Origin: Sindora glabra
Taxonomy: Eukaryota; Streptophyta; Magnoliopsida; Fabales; Fabaceae
Direction of reading: 5' to 3'
NCBI GenBank assembly: GCA_020226215.1
Contig: CM035232.1
Location: 78,238,130-78,302,129 of the forward strand
Length of the DNA stretch: 64,000 nucleotides
Position 1 is the stretch's first letter; the number at the start of each line of letters is the position of its first letter. The position numbers and the translations under genes are program-made. The notes below the pieces were generated by a model. It saw only the letters and a program-made list of their open reading frames with translations, was not told the DNA's origin and ran no database searches. Below, in pieces: positions 51,049 to 62,155 of this stretch.

Positions 51049-51165
51049 AGCTCATCCCCATTCAATAAAATCCATCCTTGAATTTTCAAAATATCATAAT
51101 AATATATGAATCTATTAATAAACTATAGAATAATTGTGGGAAGAAAATTATTCAAATAAGTTTGT
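51049..51165 (-). other. Stub of a further D-family internal region (PPT side)
   Basis: AGCTCATCCCCATTCAATAA and the next 100 bp match 35284-35400, the sequence just upstream of the 3' LTR of D. So the LTR D2, which has a PBS on one side, has a PPT-side internal stub on the other. This implies a second, mostly lost D copy sharing this LTR. Confidence 0.7.
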
Positions 51166-52080
51166 AAAACCAAATAAAAATTGATTTGAAAATAAACTAG
51201 AAATCTCTTATTTAACCTCTTAACCTTCTATCCCTAAATGAAAAAACAATACAAAAATAAATAAAGACTAGAAACCATAAGGTTAAAAATAACTTATGCA
51301 ATTTCAAAGCAATCAATACAAAGAATTAGGTAAAGAGGAAAATTAATTAGAAGAAGCTAACATTACAACTTAGGATCTCATAATCCAGATAAGGATGATC
51401 CTTGAATTAATAAAAAATTTAACATTCCATAACTAAAAAATAAGAAATTTCAAAGAAGGATAAAAGCTCTCTTTGCTAAATTGTGTAGTATATTTTAGTG
51501 CATAGTATTCTTGCCCCTTATATCTAACTTGATAACCACTAAAACTGAATGGATCTTTAATCTTTGCTTCTTAGCGTTACAAAGATTGAGGCGTTGTTAA
51601 TTTTAAAAGCCTAAAACCTATTTTACAAAATTTATACTCCAAGAGTTATAGTAGTAAAATTTTGTAAGTTTGACTTCCACTTAATATAAGACCACCAAAA
51701 CTATATAATTTTAGTAGGCCATGAACATGAAAGTCACAGGGCTGAGTCTTAGGAAGCTTTAAGCTAGTTTCACATTGATTGGACCTCTAAAGCTTCAGAT
51801 ATGGCCCAAAAATGAAAAAATTAGCTTAGTTATGATAGAAATAGTTTAACTTTTCGATTAATTAATCCTTCCAAATATAAAAGTTGTAGAGCTTTCTTTA
51901 ATTTTGCCAAAGATATAAAGATAACCCTATTTCGACATCCAAAACTCAAGATATAGCTAAAAATATAAAATAATATAAAAATCCAATATTAACCAAATAA
52001 TTTCAAATCATTACAAAACTAACCCCTAATTACATAATAAGGCCAATTATATGAAATTAACCATATGTAACACATAAAAA
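51166..52080. other. Unclassified AT-rich sequence
   Basis: No coding frame, no terminal repeats recognised. Homology to the D internal region stops near 51165. The texture resembles an LTR or leader, but I could not find boundaries. Confidence 0.3.
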
Positions 52081-53036
52081 GGCACAAAATAGGAAGAAAT
52101 AATGTAGACAAAGTCTTGGACGTCAATGATAAGTTTTAAGCTAAAGGTAATTTTGATTACTGGTTGAGGATTACTAGTCCCTCCTTTCTTATAGATCTTG
52201 TTCTAATGGACATCTTTTTTTTAAAGAATAGGGATCCATGTTCTACTATAGTTACAATCTAAACAAGGTAGCAGATAGCTTAGGCTTATTCAAACATTTT
52301 GGGATACACTTATTCCTTAAAAGGTTATAGGTATGTAAACTACTTTTAAGAGATTCCAATCCTTTTGATAACAAACAACATAATTTATTTATATTCTTTT
52401 TCATGCCACTTCTAAGGCAAGTTATTTAAAATTGTGGTTGAAGAAATTTATGAAGATAAAGTGGGAGATTATCCTTTATGTTGCTCTAATAGTAGTTTGT
52501 AAAGAAATATTAGCCCTTGTTTTGAAAATGGATCCTTTGTAGAGTTCTTCACCCTAATCAAAGGCTGAGAAAAAATAGAAGAAAAAAGAATTTATTGCTT
52601 CTCATTCAATGATTGAGAAAAAGAAAAGTTAGGGAATTGCCTCCTTTAATCCTAGAGTTGAAGAAAAAAAAGCTACATTATCTTAATCCAAAATTGAGAA
52701 AAAGAAGAAAGACAAAGGAATTATTATATCTTCAATTGAGATTGAGAAGAAGAAAAATGATGAATTAGTTGCTTTATAACTTAAGGTTTCAATGGAAAAG
52801 GAAAACAAAGATGTTTCTTCCAAATGTAAAGTTAAGAAAAAAGAAAAAAATAAAAGGTAGAAGGTCGATGTTTCTAAGCCTAAATATGAGAAATCCGAGA
52901 AATAGAAACCCAAAAAGGGTAAAAAATTTCTTTAAAAAAAGAGCTATCTAAGGATGAAGTGTCCGAGCTTTGAGATGTGGCTTAAAAAGAGCAATTTGTT
53001 TCATATAAAGAAAAAGCTGTTTAACATTTTCAAAAC
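52081..53036 (+). pseudogene. Broken lysine/glutamate-rich reading frame of unknown origin
   Basis: The plus strand reads LDVNDKF, then GNFDYWLRITSPSFL near 52120-52190. After a poorly preserved stretch comes a lysine-rich part (52560-52960) with recurring IEKKKKDKGIIISS-like segments of about 20 residues and five or more stops. No named domain. It could be an extra open frame of a retroelement or a decayed host gene. LTR A2 starts immediately after, with CAAGT as its 5-bp left flank. Confidence 0.35.
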
Positions 53037-53041
53037 CAAGT

Positions 53042-54884
53042 TGTAACATCCCAAATTTAAATTTAAAGTTGTATAAAATTTAAGACTTGCAGATAATTAT
53101 TTATTCACTTGATTAATATTTGGTTTTAGATTATTTTTTATATTAATGGTTCTGAAATATTAAAAATGATACTTATGATAATACTTGAAATTTTATTTAT
53201 TTTTATATATATGGCCATTAATAATTTAAGAATTAGTTTAAAATGATTTTTATAAGGAATTTCCTTTAAGTTGAAAATATTGTAGTAAATATGGGCACAA
53301 GGATTTATAAAGTAATTTATATTTGAAATAATTACCTTTGAGAGTTATAGAAATTTAAAATAATTATTTTAGGTATTTTAATTCATGAGGCTATCTTAAA
53401 TGTGTGTGTGTGTGTGTGTGTAAATGGAAGTGTGAAAGTAATTGAGTTAGAATTTTAAATCAAATTAATTTTTATGTAATAGTAGGGGTGAGCTTATAAT
53501 AGTGCATGAAGCATAAAATAAGAACTTATAACTTTCTTTTTTAGATATCCCCTTCTTTATTTTTGTGTAATGTCGGCACTCGCTCTCCTCCCTCCATTTT
53601 TGAGCCCCCTTCTTTTTATTTTACAAGAAAAATTAGATCCTTCTCTTTTTTATTTATTTTTTTATAATTCTCTCCTAAAAGTTGGTGCCTTCTTCTCTTT
53701 TTATGTGTTTTAGCTTTAGTTTTTATAAATATAATCCTATTTTCCCATAATTTTCTTTTAAATTTTTCTAACTCTCTCTTACTATACACATACCTGCTGC
53801 CTTTCCTTTCCCTCCTCCCTTTTTATGCCCTCTTTTCATTAAATAGGAATGCTATCATTTGTGCTATTCCTCCTATTGCTAGTGTTGATGCCACCTATTT
53901 GGGGGTTGGTCATTGTTACTATTGTACATTTGTAGTCACAGCTCTAGCTGTCAATTGAGTTAAGGATAGCCTCATTTAACAATAGGCTAGCTGTTATAGG
54001 TGGAGAACTGCAAGGTGTGGTGGTAAAAGCGTGAGCAACAAGCTCTTCCTTTCTAGCAAACTTTTCATTCCTTCCTTTAAACCCTACTACTAGTTGCTGA
54101 GAGGATGCCACCTAGTTGTACCACTCTCCTCTTGTTTGTTTACCAAATTTCTAGCAACTTATAAAGAATAGAGCAGCTTTGATGTCCAACGCCTGAAGTG
54201 GTAGAAATAAGGGAGCCACTATTCCTTCTTCCTAGGCTACATCTATTACCCATATTGGTGATATGGAGTTACCCGAAGCTTCCTAGGATGAAGATGATTC
54301 TAAATCTTGAACACAATTTGAGTAAGGGCTTGTTTCGTTACAATATTTAATGCTAAAACAGAAATCATTCAGCATTAGGTTTAGACTTGTGTGTGTTAAA
54401 CATAGTAAATGAATATTATATCTATGTTAGGGTGCATCAATGAACTCAATTACCAAATACACTTGTTTAATCATCTCTGGCTTTCGAGTAAAGCCCTTTA
54501 TTTCACTTAAAGCAACCATATAATTCATGCCACTTTACATAGTTGTAAGTGCAATGCTAACTAGGTTATAATGTTAAAATTTGGGCATGTTGTTGATTGT
54601 CCTACTCTTCTAAAGATATGTGTCAGTCTTATAAATTATTTTACCTTTTTCTAAAGTTTTATAAACTCTCTAATAATCATATGAACATAATTAAGAAATA
54701 TGGATAGATTAGTATGATTTATACCTTTTAGCATTAAGTGTTATGCTATATTTTTAATGCCATTAAATTAAAATGTAAAATCTTCAAGGCTAATATTTTG
54801 TGCTTAAATTGTTCTTTTTATCAAACAAAGCTAAGAAGAAAAATGCATATACACTTTAAGGAACTTGAATAGAAACTTGGCTTA
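53042..54884 (+). repeat. Family A LTR copy 2 (A2), first segment
   Basis: TGTAACATCCCAAATTTAAA at 53042 begins an LTR that aligns with A1 (for example TAAGGAATTTCCTTTAAGTTG against 1657-1680). A (TG)10 tract lies at 53401-53421. It is interrupted at 54884 by the CRM-like element and resumes at 62156. Confidence 0.78.
53401..53421. repeat. (TG)10 microsatellite
   Basis: Ten TG dinucleotides in LTR A2; not present in A1 at the matching position. Confidence 0.95.
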
Positions 54885-55591
54885 TGTGAATTCCAAAAGT
54901 GAATAGGCACTTCCACATTTATTGGAGGGTCCAATGACAAGAGTTAAGACTAAGAAGATCAAGAAAGGATTTCAAAGGCTTATGGAAAGAGTTTGGATGC
55001 TTGAAGAAGTTAGATTAGAAGAGAATAACAAAATTATAAAGTGCATTATAGCTAATCAGCCCTAAGTGATATGAATTCCAAGGAGTGGTCCCACATCACC
55101 ACCGCATCATCAAGAGGTGGAGCCACATTAGTGCTACATCCATGTCACTGCCACATCATTGCCACATCAGCCATAGTCCTAATTAGCACCACCTAATCTC
55201 ATTTTCTATTGTTTTGAGCTTTAATGTAAGATTTAGGCTTTTAATTTATGTTTATTTTATGTTGCATCATTTTAGAGTATTTTAGGCCTAAGTGGTGTCA
55301 TTTGAGCCCATTTTCAATCAGAGTTTTAGAGAGTCAAATAAGGAGGCTTGTTCATTATTTTAGGAGATTTAAACTTTTAACATGAATAAAGTTGATTGCT
55401 TATGAAGATTTCTTTTCTAAGTTCTTGTATGAACTTAAAGACTTATTAAAGGGCATTCAACCTTTGTGGCATCAAATATATCTCTTATTGCTTCCAATTT
55501 CTTCCTCTTTTCTGAAGTATGACGAGAATATCATTCCTTTTTTTCTTTGATTGCATCTGATTTGGAATAAATCGAACATAATTTTACATTA
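54885..55591 (+). repeat. 5' LTR of the CRM-like element
   Basis: It starts TGTGAATTCCAAAAGTG and ends TTTTACATTA (the 3' copy ends TTTCACATCA). Its first 170 bp still encode the integrase tail (LLEGPMTRVKTKKIKKGF). It lacks about 40 bp of CATCA-rich sequence present in the 3' LTR near 61660-61700. Confidence 0.92.
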
Positions 55592-55592
55592 T

Positions 55593-55613
55593 TTGATATT
55601 CAGAGCAAGGTTC
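55593..55613 (+). other. Primer binding site of the CRM-like element
   Basis: TTGATATTCAGAGCAAGGTT follows the LTR and resembles TTGGTATCAGAGCCAGGTT (initiator tRNA-Met) with one inserted T. Confidence 0.75.
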
Positions 55614-56872
55614 CCAAATTCAGGTTTAATTTCTTTTCATTTTTTCAGTTACTATTCACAGTATTGTTCTTCACACTATTCATGCCTATTTATATATCCT
55701 AATTCTTCATTTCTACCCCTTCTGATTTTGTTTATGTGTCTATTGCATTTTTGATTTAGTTTGTTTTAAATTGATGTCTTTAAAATTTAGTTTTCTATCA
55801 AATCTCAATTGCTCTTCATTTCTATCTTCTATGTATTTGATAAATTGTCCAAGTCAATTGTATGTTTGAATTTGTTTTAATACTTGGTCATCTTCTTTAT
55901 TTTTGTGTTATTTGCTGTTGTTGAGCTTAAAATTTGGTCCAAATATTTGTGTTGGTATAGTGAAAAGAAGGTGAATTGAACATGTTTATTAAAAGATCAA
56001 AGTGAAGAAGTTCAGCTTGCAATAATCAATTGTCATATTCTAATAGCATAACATCAAAGTGCTATAATTGAATATAGTAATTAATTAAAACAAAGCAAAG
56101 AGTACCAAGTTTGAATTGCATGAAATAGCCTTGCAATCAACAAAACTAGTGCTAAATGGTGAATTAGTGTTTGAAGTGAAAAAACAAATGCAAGAACAAA
56201 ATGAAGAATGGTACTGAGTAATTGTGAGTTAGAAAGCAAAAATAAGTGACAAGAAAAAAAATAGCAAGAAACAAAAAAGAAAAACCAAGTTAGTGAATCA
56301 AAAGGCAAGTTATAAAGAAGGGGCAAGAAAAATAAAGTATTGAATTGTTGAAAACAAAGTGAAACATAATCAAAAGAGAAGTTATTTGCTTGTAGTTATT
56401 GTTGGTTCTTGATATGCTCTAGTCATATTTAAACTTCTTATTTTGAAATTGATTGTTCATTGTCTCTTTCAATTTCTTGAGTTCTCAAATTAGCATATCT
56501 TGTTTTTTTTTCTATTCCTCCTTTTCATTATTTTCTGTAATTAAGTCCTTGTTGTTTCCCTTCTTAAAGTCCCATTGCATTAATTCCATGCTATTATGAT
56601 ATTATGTTGTCACCTTATGTTGACATTCAATTTTAGATAGTGATAGCCACAATTGTTAGATTTCTGCTAGTTTTATCATTTTGGTTCCAAAAGAACCACA
56701 AGAGAGAAAAAGAAAGGTGTGGGAAAAGGCAAGAGTTTGTGAGGTCATTTGAGGATAAAAGCCTAAATTAAAGTGTGAACACGAGTGTGAGTGCTACTAA
56801 ATAGTGAAAAGTGTGGTTTTGTGAGGTCCTTTCTTTTTATCTAACCTTTCTTGCAAGTTTGAAATATTAAGG
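55614..56872. other. Long untranslated leader of the CRM-like element
   Basis: About 1.26 kb between PBS and gag start without a supported open frame. An opposite-strand 81-codon frame (56081-56326) is compositional. Confidence 0.6.
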
Positions 56873-58150
56873 ATGACAAGTGGAAGTAATAACTCTACAC
56901 ACCAACCTAAAAATCTATATTTCACTATGAGAGCTATGTTTCAAGACTTTGAAAGATTGAATGCACAAATTGCTGACATGAATGAAAGGATTAGAGGGAT
57001 GGAAGGAGAAAGAAGACAAAATGATAAGCATGTGGAAGATGAAGGAGTTAAAAATTTTGAAAGTGGAAGTGAGAGATCAGACAGCTTAAATGAGGGGGGA
57101 GAAAAAAAGGTGAACAGAGACATATTAAAAGAAAAGGAAATAGGCCAAAAGTAAGAGTAAATATCAATCTTGACAGCATTAAGATGAAAATCCTATCATT
57201 CCAAGGAAGAAATGATCCAAAAGCTTACTTTGAGTGGGAAAAGAAGATGGAGTTAATTTTCAATTGCCACAATTATTCGGAGGAAAAGAAGCTGAAGCTT
57301 GTTGTTACGAAATTCTCTGATTATGCTATTGCATGGTCGGATAAATTGATGATAGATGTAATGAGAGAGAGGGAAAGACCCATTACAACTTAGGAACACT
57401 TGAAATTTGTCATGAAAAGAAGATTTATCCTTAACTATTACCAAAAGGATTTACACCAAAAATAAAGGGATTTGCACCAAAAATTACAAAGTTTAATTCA
57501 AGGAGCCAAGAGTGTTGAAGATTATCACAAGGAAATGGAAATCACTATTACTAGAGATAATATGGAAGAAAGTCAAGAAGCAACTATGGCTAAATTTCTC
57601 CATGGATTGAATAGAGATATTGCTAATGTGGTAGAGTTACAACACTAAGCATCCTTGGAAAATTTAGTACACTTGGCTATGAAAATGGAAAGGCAACTCA
57701 AAAGAAGGAGCTCGTCTAAATATAATTCATAATCAAGCTCTCCATGGAAGCCTTGAGACAAGAAGAGTGATAAGAAGGAAGACAGAGAAAGCAAGTTCAA
57801 ATCTGATTTCTTTTCAAAATTGAAAGATGAATCTTCTAAGAGTAAAAACAAAGTGGAGGAGAATAAAAAACTTTCCAAAATAAAGTGTTTCAAATGCTTA
57901 GGAAGATGACATATTACTAGTAATTGTCTAAATAAAAGGCTTATAGTGATTAAAGACAATGGTGAATGGGATTCTACAAGTGAGAAAGAACAAACTACTT
58001 TATCCGATGAAGATAGTGTGAATAGTAAGGATCCTTTTGATAGAGGTGCATTGGTGAATAAGAGAGCCTTAAATGTGCAAATAAAGGACGAAAGTGAGAA
58101 TCAAAGAGAAAATCTTTTTCATACAAGGTGTAACATTCAAAGGAAGGCTT
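56873..58150 (+). pseudogene. CRM-like gag
   Basis: Start MTSGSNNSTHQPKN at 56873. The first 93 codons include a coiled-coil-like MFQDFERLNAQIADMNERI. A frameshift leads to ILSFQGRNDPKAYFEWEKKM (57187-57393), then a W-to-stop change before EHLKFVMKRRF. Next come KSVEDYHKEMEI and FLHGLNRDIANVVELQH. A zinc knuckle CFKCLGRxHITSNC (57885-57928) contains a stop. At least five lesions. Confidence 0.87.
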
Positions 58151-59690
58151 GCTAAATTATCATTAATAGTGGGAGTTGTACTAATGTGGCTAGCACCAAC
58201 TTGGTCGAAAAGTTGAGTTTACCCACTCTACAACATCCTACCTTTACAAGCTACAATGGTTGAATGAAAATGAGGAGTTAAAGGTGAATAAACAAATGTT
58301 GGTTTCATTTTTTATTAGGAGGTACCATGATGAGATTCTTTGTGATATGATTCCTATGCATGCTTGCCATCTTTTGCTTGGAAAGCCATGGTAATTTGAT
58401 AGATAAGTTACTCATAATGTTGTTCTCAATAAATACAAGCTTGTCAAAAATGGAAAGAAGTTCTCCCTTAGGCCTTTAACTCCAAAACAACTTTATAAAA
58501 ATCAAATGATGATGCAAAAGAAAAAAGAAGAGGAAGAAAAAGAGAAAAAAAGTGTAAATCAAAATGAGAAAGATAAAAAGAACAAGAGTGTGAGTGAAAA
58601 GAAAGAGAGAAAACATGAGAGAGGAGAGTCATCAAAACAAGGAAAAGAAAAGTTAAGTGCGTTTACTAAAGCAAGTGATGTGAGGAGTACTTATTATACT
58701 TCCAAGCTAATATTCCTTTTCATGTACAAGGAAGCCAATGTAAGCACTAACCAAAATAACTTTGCTTTACCTTGTTCTATTTCATCTGTTTTATTGGAAT
58801 TTGATGATGTATTCTCAAAGAAGGCTCCAAAAAACTTACCACTTAGGAAGGATATTAAGCACCAAATTGATTTCATTCGAGGAGCTTTAATTCCGAACCA
58901 CCCTGCATATAGTACTAATTAGGAAGAAGAAAAAGAAATTCAAAAACAAATAGAGGATCCCATGTTAAAAGGATACATAAGGGAAAGCATGAGCCCATGT
59001 GCAGTACCAGTCTTGTTAGTACCCAAGAAGGATGGAACTTGGAGAATGTGTGCTAATTACTGGCCAATTAATAAAATCACTATTAAGTATAGATATCTTA
59101 TCCCTAGACTTAATAATATGCTTGATGAATTGCATGGGTCTTATGTGTTTTCAAAATTTAATTTAAAACAAGGGTATTATCAAATAACGATGAAACAGGG
59201 TGATGAATGGAAAACTACTTTTAAAAAAAAAACATGGTTTATATGAGTGGCTTGTAATGCCCTTCAGTTTATCTAATGCACCAAGTACTTTTATGAGGTT
59301 AATGAACCATGTTTTACACCCTTTTATTAGGAAATTTATGGTTGTTTATTTTAATGATATCCTTATATATAGCAAGAGTGTGGATGAGCATGTGTTATAT
59401 TTAAAATCTATTTTACAAGTTTTGAAAGATGAAAATTACATGCAAATATGGAAAAATGTTCATTCTGTTTGAAAAATTTTGTGTTCTTAAGTTATGTTGT
59501 TAGTGGTGAGGGAATTGAAATGGATCAAGAAAAAGTGAGAGCAATTAGAGAATGGCCTACCCCTAAGAATGCATGTGAGGTGAGAAGTTTCCATGGGTTG
59601 GCTAGCTTTTATAGAAGATTTGTGAAAGATTTTAGTACTATAACTGCCCCCTTGAATGAGTTAGTAAAAAAGAATGTTAAGTTTCATTAG
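58151..59690 (+). pseudogene. CRM-like protease and reverse transcriptase
   Basis: Protease: IIINSGSCTNVAST (58157-58200), where the catalytic Asp is Asn (AAT at 58165). A lysine/glutamate-rich linker follows (58506-58660), then DDVFSKKAPKNLPLRKDIKHQ. RT: SPCAVPVLLVPKKDGTWRMC and YVFSKFNLKQGYYQI (58962-59246). A one-base frame change near 59230 follows, then MPFSLSNAPSTFMRL and VYFNDILIYS (59353 codon AAT, first catalytic Asp to Asn). The thumb region FHGLASFYRRFVKDFS ends at a W-to-stop change at 59688. Confidence 0.87.
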
Positions 59691-60120
59691 GGAAAAGAGT
59701 AAGAGAGTGCATTTAACATGTTAAAAGATAGATTGAGTTCAACCCCTTTACTTACTCTTCTAAATTTTACCAAAATATTTAAAATTGAATGTGATACCTC
59801 TAGTGTGGGTATTGGAGTTGTTTTGATACAGGAAAAGAAGCTCATTGCTTACTTTAGTGAAAAGTTAAGCGGAGCAACTCTTAATTATTCCACTTATGAT
59901 AAGGAGCTTTATGCTTTGATTAGTGCTTTGGAGACTTGGCAATACTATTTGTGGCCAAAGGAGTTCATGATTCACGTAAATCATGAGTCCTTAAAACACT
60001 TAAAGAGTCAAGGAAAACTAAATAAGAGGCACGCAAGGTGGATTGAATTTATTAAAATATTCACATATGTCATATAATACAAGTAAGGTAAAGATAATGT
60101 GGTTATTGATGCATTATCAT
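59691..60120 (+). pseudogene. CRM-like RNase H
   Basis: MLKDRLSSTPLLTL (59718), IECDTSSVGIGVVL, YDKELYALISAL and IHVNHESLKHL, in the right order for RNase H. The Asp of the usual DHESLK motif is Asn (AAT at 59979). HARWIEFI marks the end. The final VIDALS-type stretch is frameshifted near 60080. Confidence 0.86.
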
Positions 60121-60155
60121 AAAGGTATCTTCTTATCTCTACTTTACAATCTAAG

Positions 60156-61582
60156 TTGTTAAGTTTTGAACACATTAAAGATTCATATAGGAATGATCTT
60201 GATTTTGCCACTATTTTTGAAGCTTGTAAAAAGAAATCCCTTGAAAAATTTTATAGGCATAAAGGTTTTTTGTTTAAAGAGAATAAACTATATGTGCCTA
60301 GAGGATCTCTAAGGGAATTGCTTGTGAGAGAGGCCCATAGTACAAGTCTTATGGGACATTTTGGAATTAGGAAAACTCTAAACATATTGAGTGAGCATTT
60401 CTTTTGGCCCAGCATGAAACATGATGTAAAAAAATGTTATGCTAATTGTATTACATGTAAAGAGGCTAAATCTAGAGTTTTACCTCATGGTCTTTATACT
60501 CCACTTCCTAGTCCTAGTGAACCTTGGACTAATATTTCTATGGACTTTGAGCTAAGTTTACCAAGGACAAAGAATGACAAAGATTTTATATTTGTTGTTG
60601 TTGACAGGTTTTCAAAAATAGCCTATTTTATACCTTGTCACAAGACAAATGATGCCATGAACATAGCAAATCTTTTCTTAAAGCAAGTTGTGAGATTGCA
60701 TGGAGTGCCAAAGAGCATTGTTTCAGATACAGATACCAAGTTCTTAAACTATTTTTGAAAATTCTTGTGAGCTAAATTGGGGACAAAGTTACTCTTTTCA
60801 ACAACTTGTTATCCTTACCGATGGACAAACTGAGGTAGTGAATAGAACATTAGATACTTTATTACGCTCATTAATTCAAAAGAACTTAAAAAGTTAGGAG
60901 GAATACTTGCCTTATGTTGAGTTTACATATAATAGAAGTATTCACACTACCACTAACTTTTCTCTTTTTGAAATAGTATATGATTTTAATTCTTTAACTT
61001 CTTTAGATTTGATGCCTTTACTTATTAATGAGAGGTCAAGTTTACATGGGAAGAGAAAAATAGATATGATTCACAAGTTGCATGAGCAAGCTAAATTGAA
61101 TATTGAGAAAAAGATACAATATGTCAAACAAGCCAACAAAGGGTAGAAGAAGGTAGTATATCAACTAGGAGATTAGGTATAGATCCATGTAAGAAAGGAA
61201 AGATTTCCAGCTTAAAAAAAAAAGCAAATTGCAACCAAAAGGAGATGGTCCCTTTTGAGTGGTGGAGAAGATTAATGAAAATATTTACAAATCGGATTTA
61301 CCAGGTGAATACAATGTTAGTGTTTCTTTTAATGTTGTTGATCTTTGTCCTTTTGATGCAGGATTTGAAGATTCGAGGACAAATCATTTTGAAGAAAAAG
61401 GGGATAATGTGAATTCCAAAAGTGAGAAGGCACTTCCACATTTATTGGAGGGTCCAATGATAAGAGTTAAGGTTAAGAAGATCAAAAAAGGATTTCAAAG
61501 GTTTATGGAAAGAATTTGGATGCTTGAAAAAGCTAGATTAGAAGAGAATAACAAAATTATAAGGTGCATTATAACTAATTAA
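60156..61582 (+). pseudogene. CRM-like integrase, running into the 3' LTR
   Basis: Zinc finger: REAHSTSLMGHFGIRKTL ... CYANCITC (60320-60460). Catalytic core: SMDFELSLPR and VSDTDTKF supply the two Asp, and GQTEVVNRTL (about 60825-60855, after a frameshift) the Glu. LPYVEFTYNRSIHTTTNFS follows a stop at 60895. Next are KKVVYQLGD and VRKERFPA with stops. DLPGEYNVSVSFNVVDLCPF leads into FEEKGDNVNSKSEKALPHLL and EGPMIRVKVKKIKKGF inside the LTR, ending at 61582. The catalytic residues are retained but the frame is broken several times. Confidence 0.88.
61391..61407 (+). other. Polypurine tract of the CRM-like element
   Basis: GAAGAAAAAGGGGATAA lies immediately before the 3' LTR start TGTGAATT and encodes part of the integrase tail (EEKGD). 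Confidence 0.85.
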
Positions 61583-62155
61583 CCCTAAGTAATATGAATT
61601 CTAAGAAGTGGTCCACATCACCGCCACATCATCAAGAGGTGGAGCTACATCAGCATCACATCAACCAAAATCCATGTCACTGCCACATCATCAAGAAAAT
61701 GGTGTCACATCATTACCACATCAGCCATAGTCCTAATTGTTACCACCTCATCCCATTTTCTATTATTTGATTTTTTGGGCTTTAATATAGCATTTGAGCT
61801 TTTAATTTGTGTTTATTTTATGTTGCATCATTTTAGAGTATTTTGAGCCTAAGTGGTGTCATTTGGGCCCATTTTCAATTAAGATTTTAGAGAGTCAAAT
61901 AAGGAAGCTTGTTCATTATTCTAGGAGATTTAGACTTTTGACATGAATGAAGTTAATTGCTTATCAGGATTTCCTCTCTAAGTTCTTGTATGAACTTGAA
62001 AACTTATCAAAGGATATTCAACCTTTGTGGTGTCAAATATATCTCTTATTACTTTCAATTTCTTCCTCTTTTCTGAAGCATGACAAGAATATCCTTCCTT
62101 TTTTTTTTCTTTGCTTGCATTTGATTTAGGATAGATCCAATACAATTTCACATCA
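61408..62155 (+). repeat. 3' LTR of the CRM-like element
   Basis: 748 bp, TGTGAATTCC...TTTCACATCA. It aligns with 54885-55591 at about nine in ten positions by eye, apart from an extra CATCA-rich segment. Confidence 0.92.

Larger units (their letters stand above)
54885..62155 (+). mobile_element. CRM-like Ty3/gypsy retrotransposon with both LTRs
   Basis: It is 7.27 kb and bounded by direct LTRs of 707 and 748 bp. It has an initiator tRNA-Met type PBS, gag with a zinc knuckle, protease, RT, RNase H, integrase and a PPT. The integrase frame runs into the 3' LTR, a feature known in the CRM clade, where the C-terminal CR motif overlaps the LTR. I base the lineage on overall resemblance of the integrase tail; a Reina-type placement is possible. 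All open frames are interrupted. In the first 225 aligned LTR positions I count 20 substitutions, nearly all transitions. Flanking 5-mers GCTTA and TTGGA do not match. Confidence 0.87.

Noticed and set aside
52683..52913. Phe/Ser-rich minus-strand open frame
   Set aside because: Antisense of the purine-rich lysine/glutamate coding repeat.
56081..56326. Hydrophobic minus-strand frame in the CRM-like leader
   Set aside because: Compositional; no motif, and it lies in the untranslated leader.
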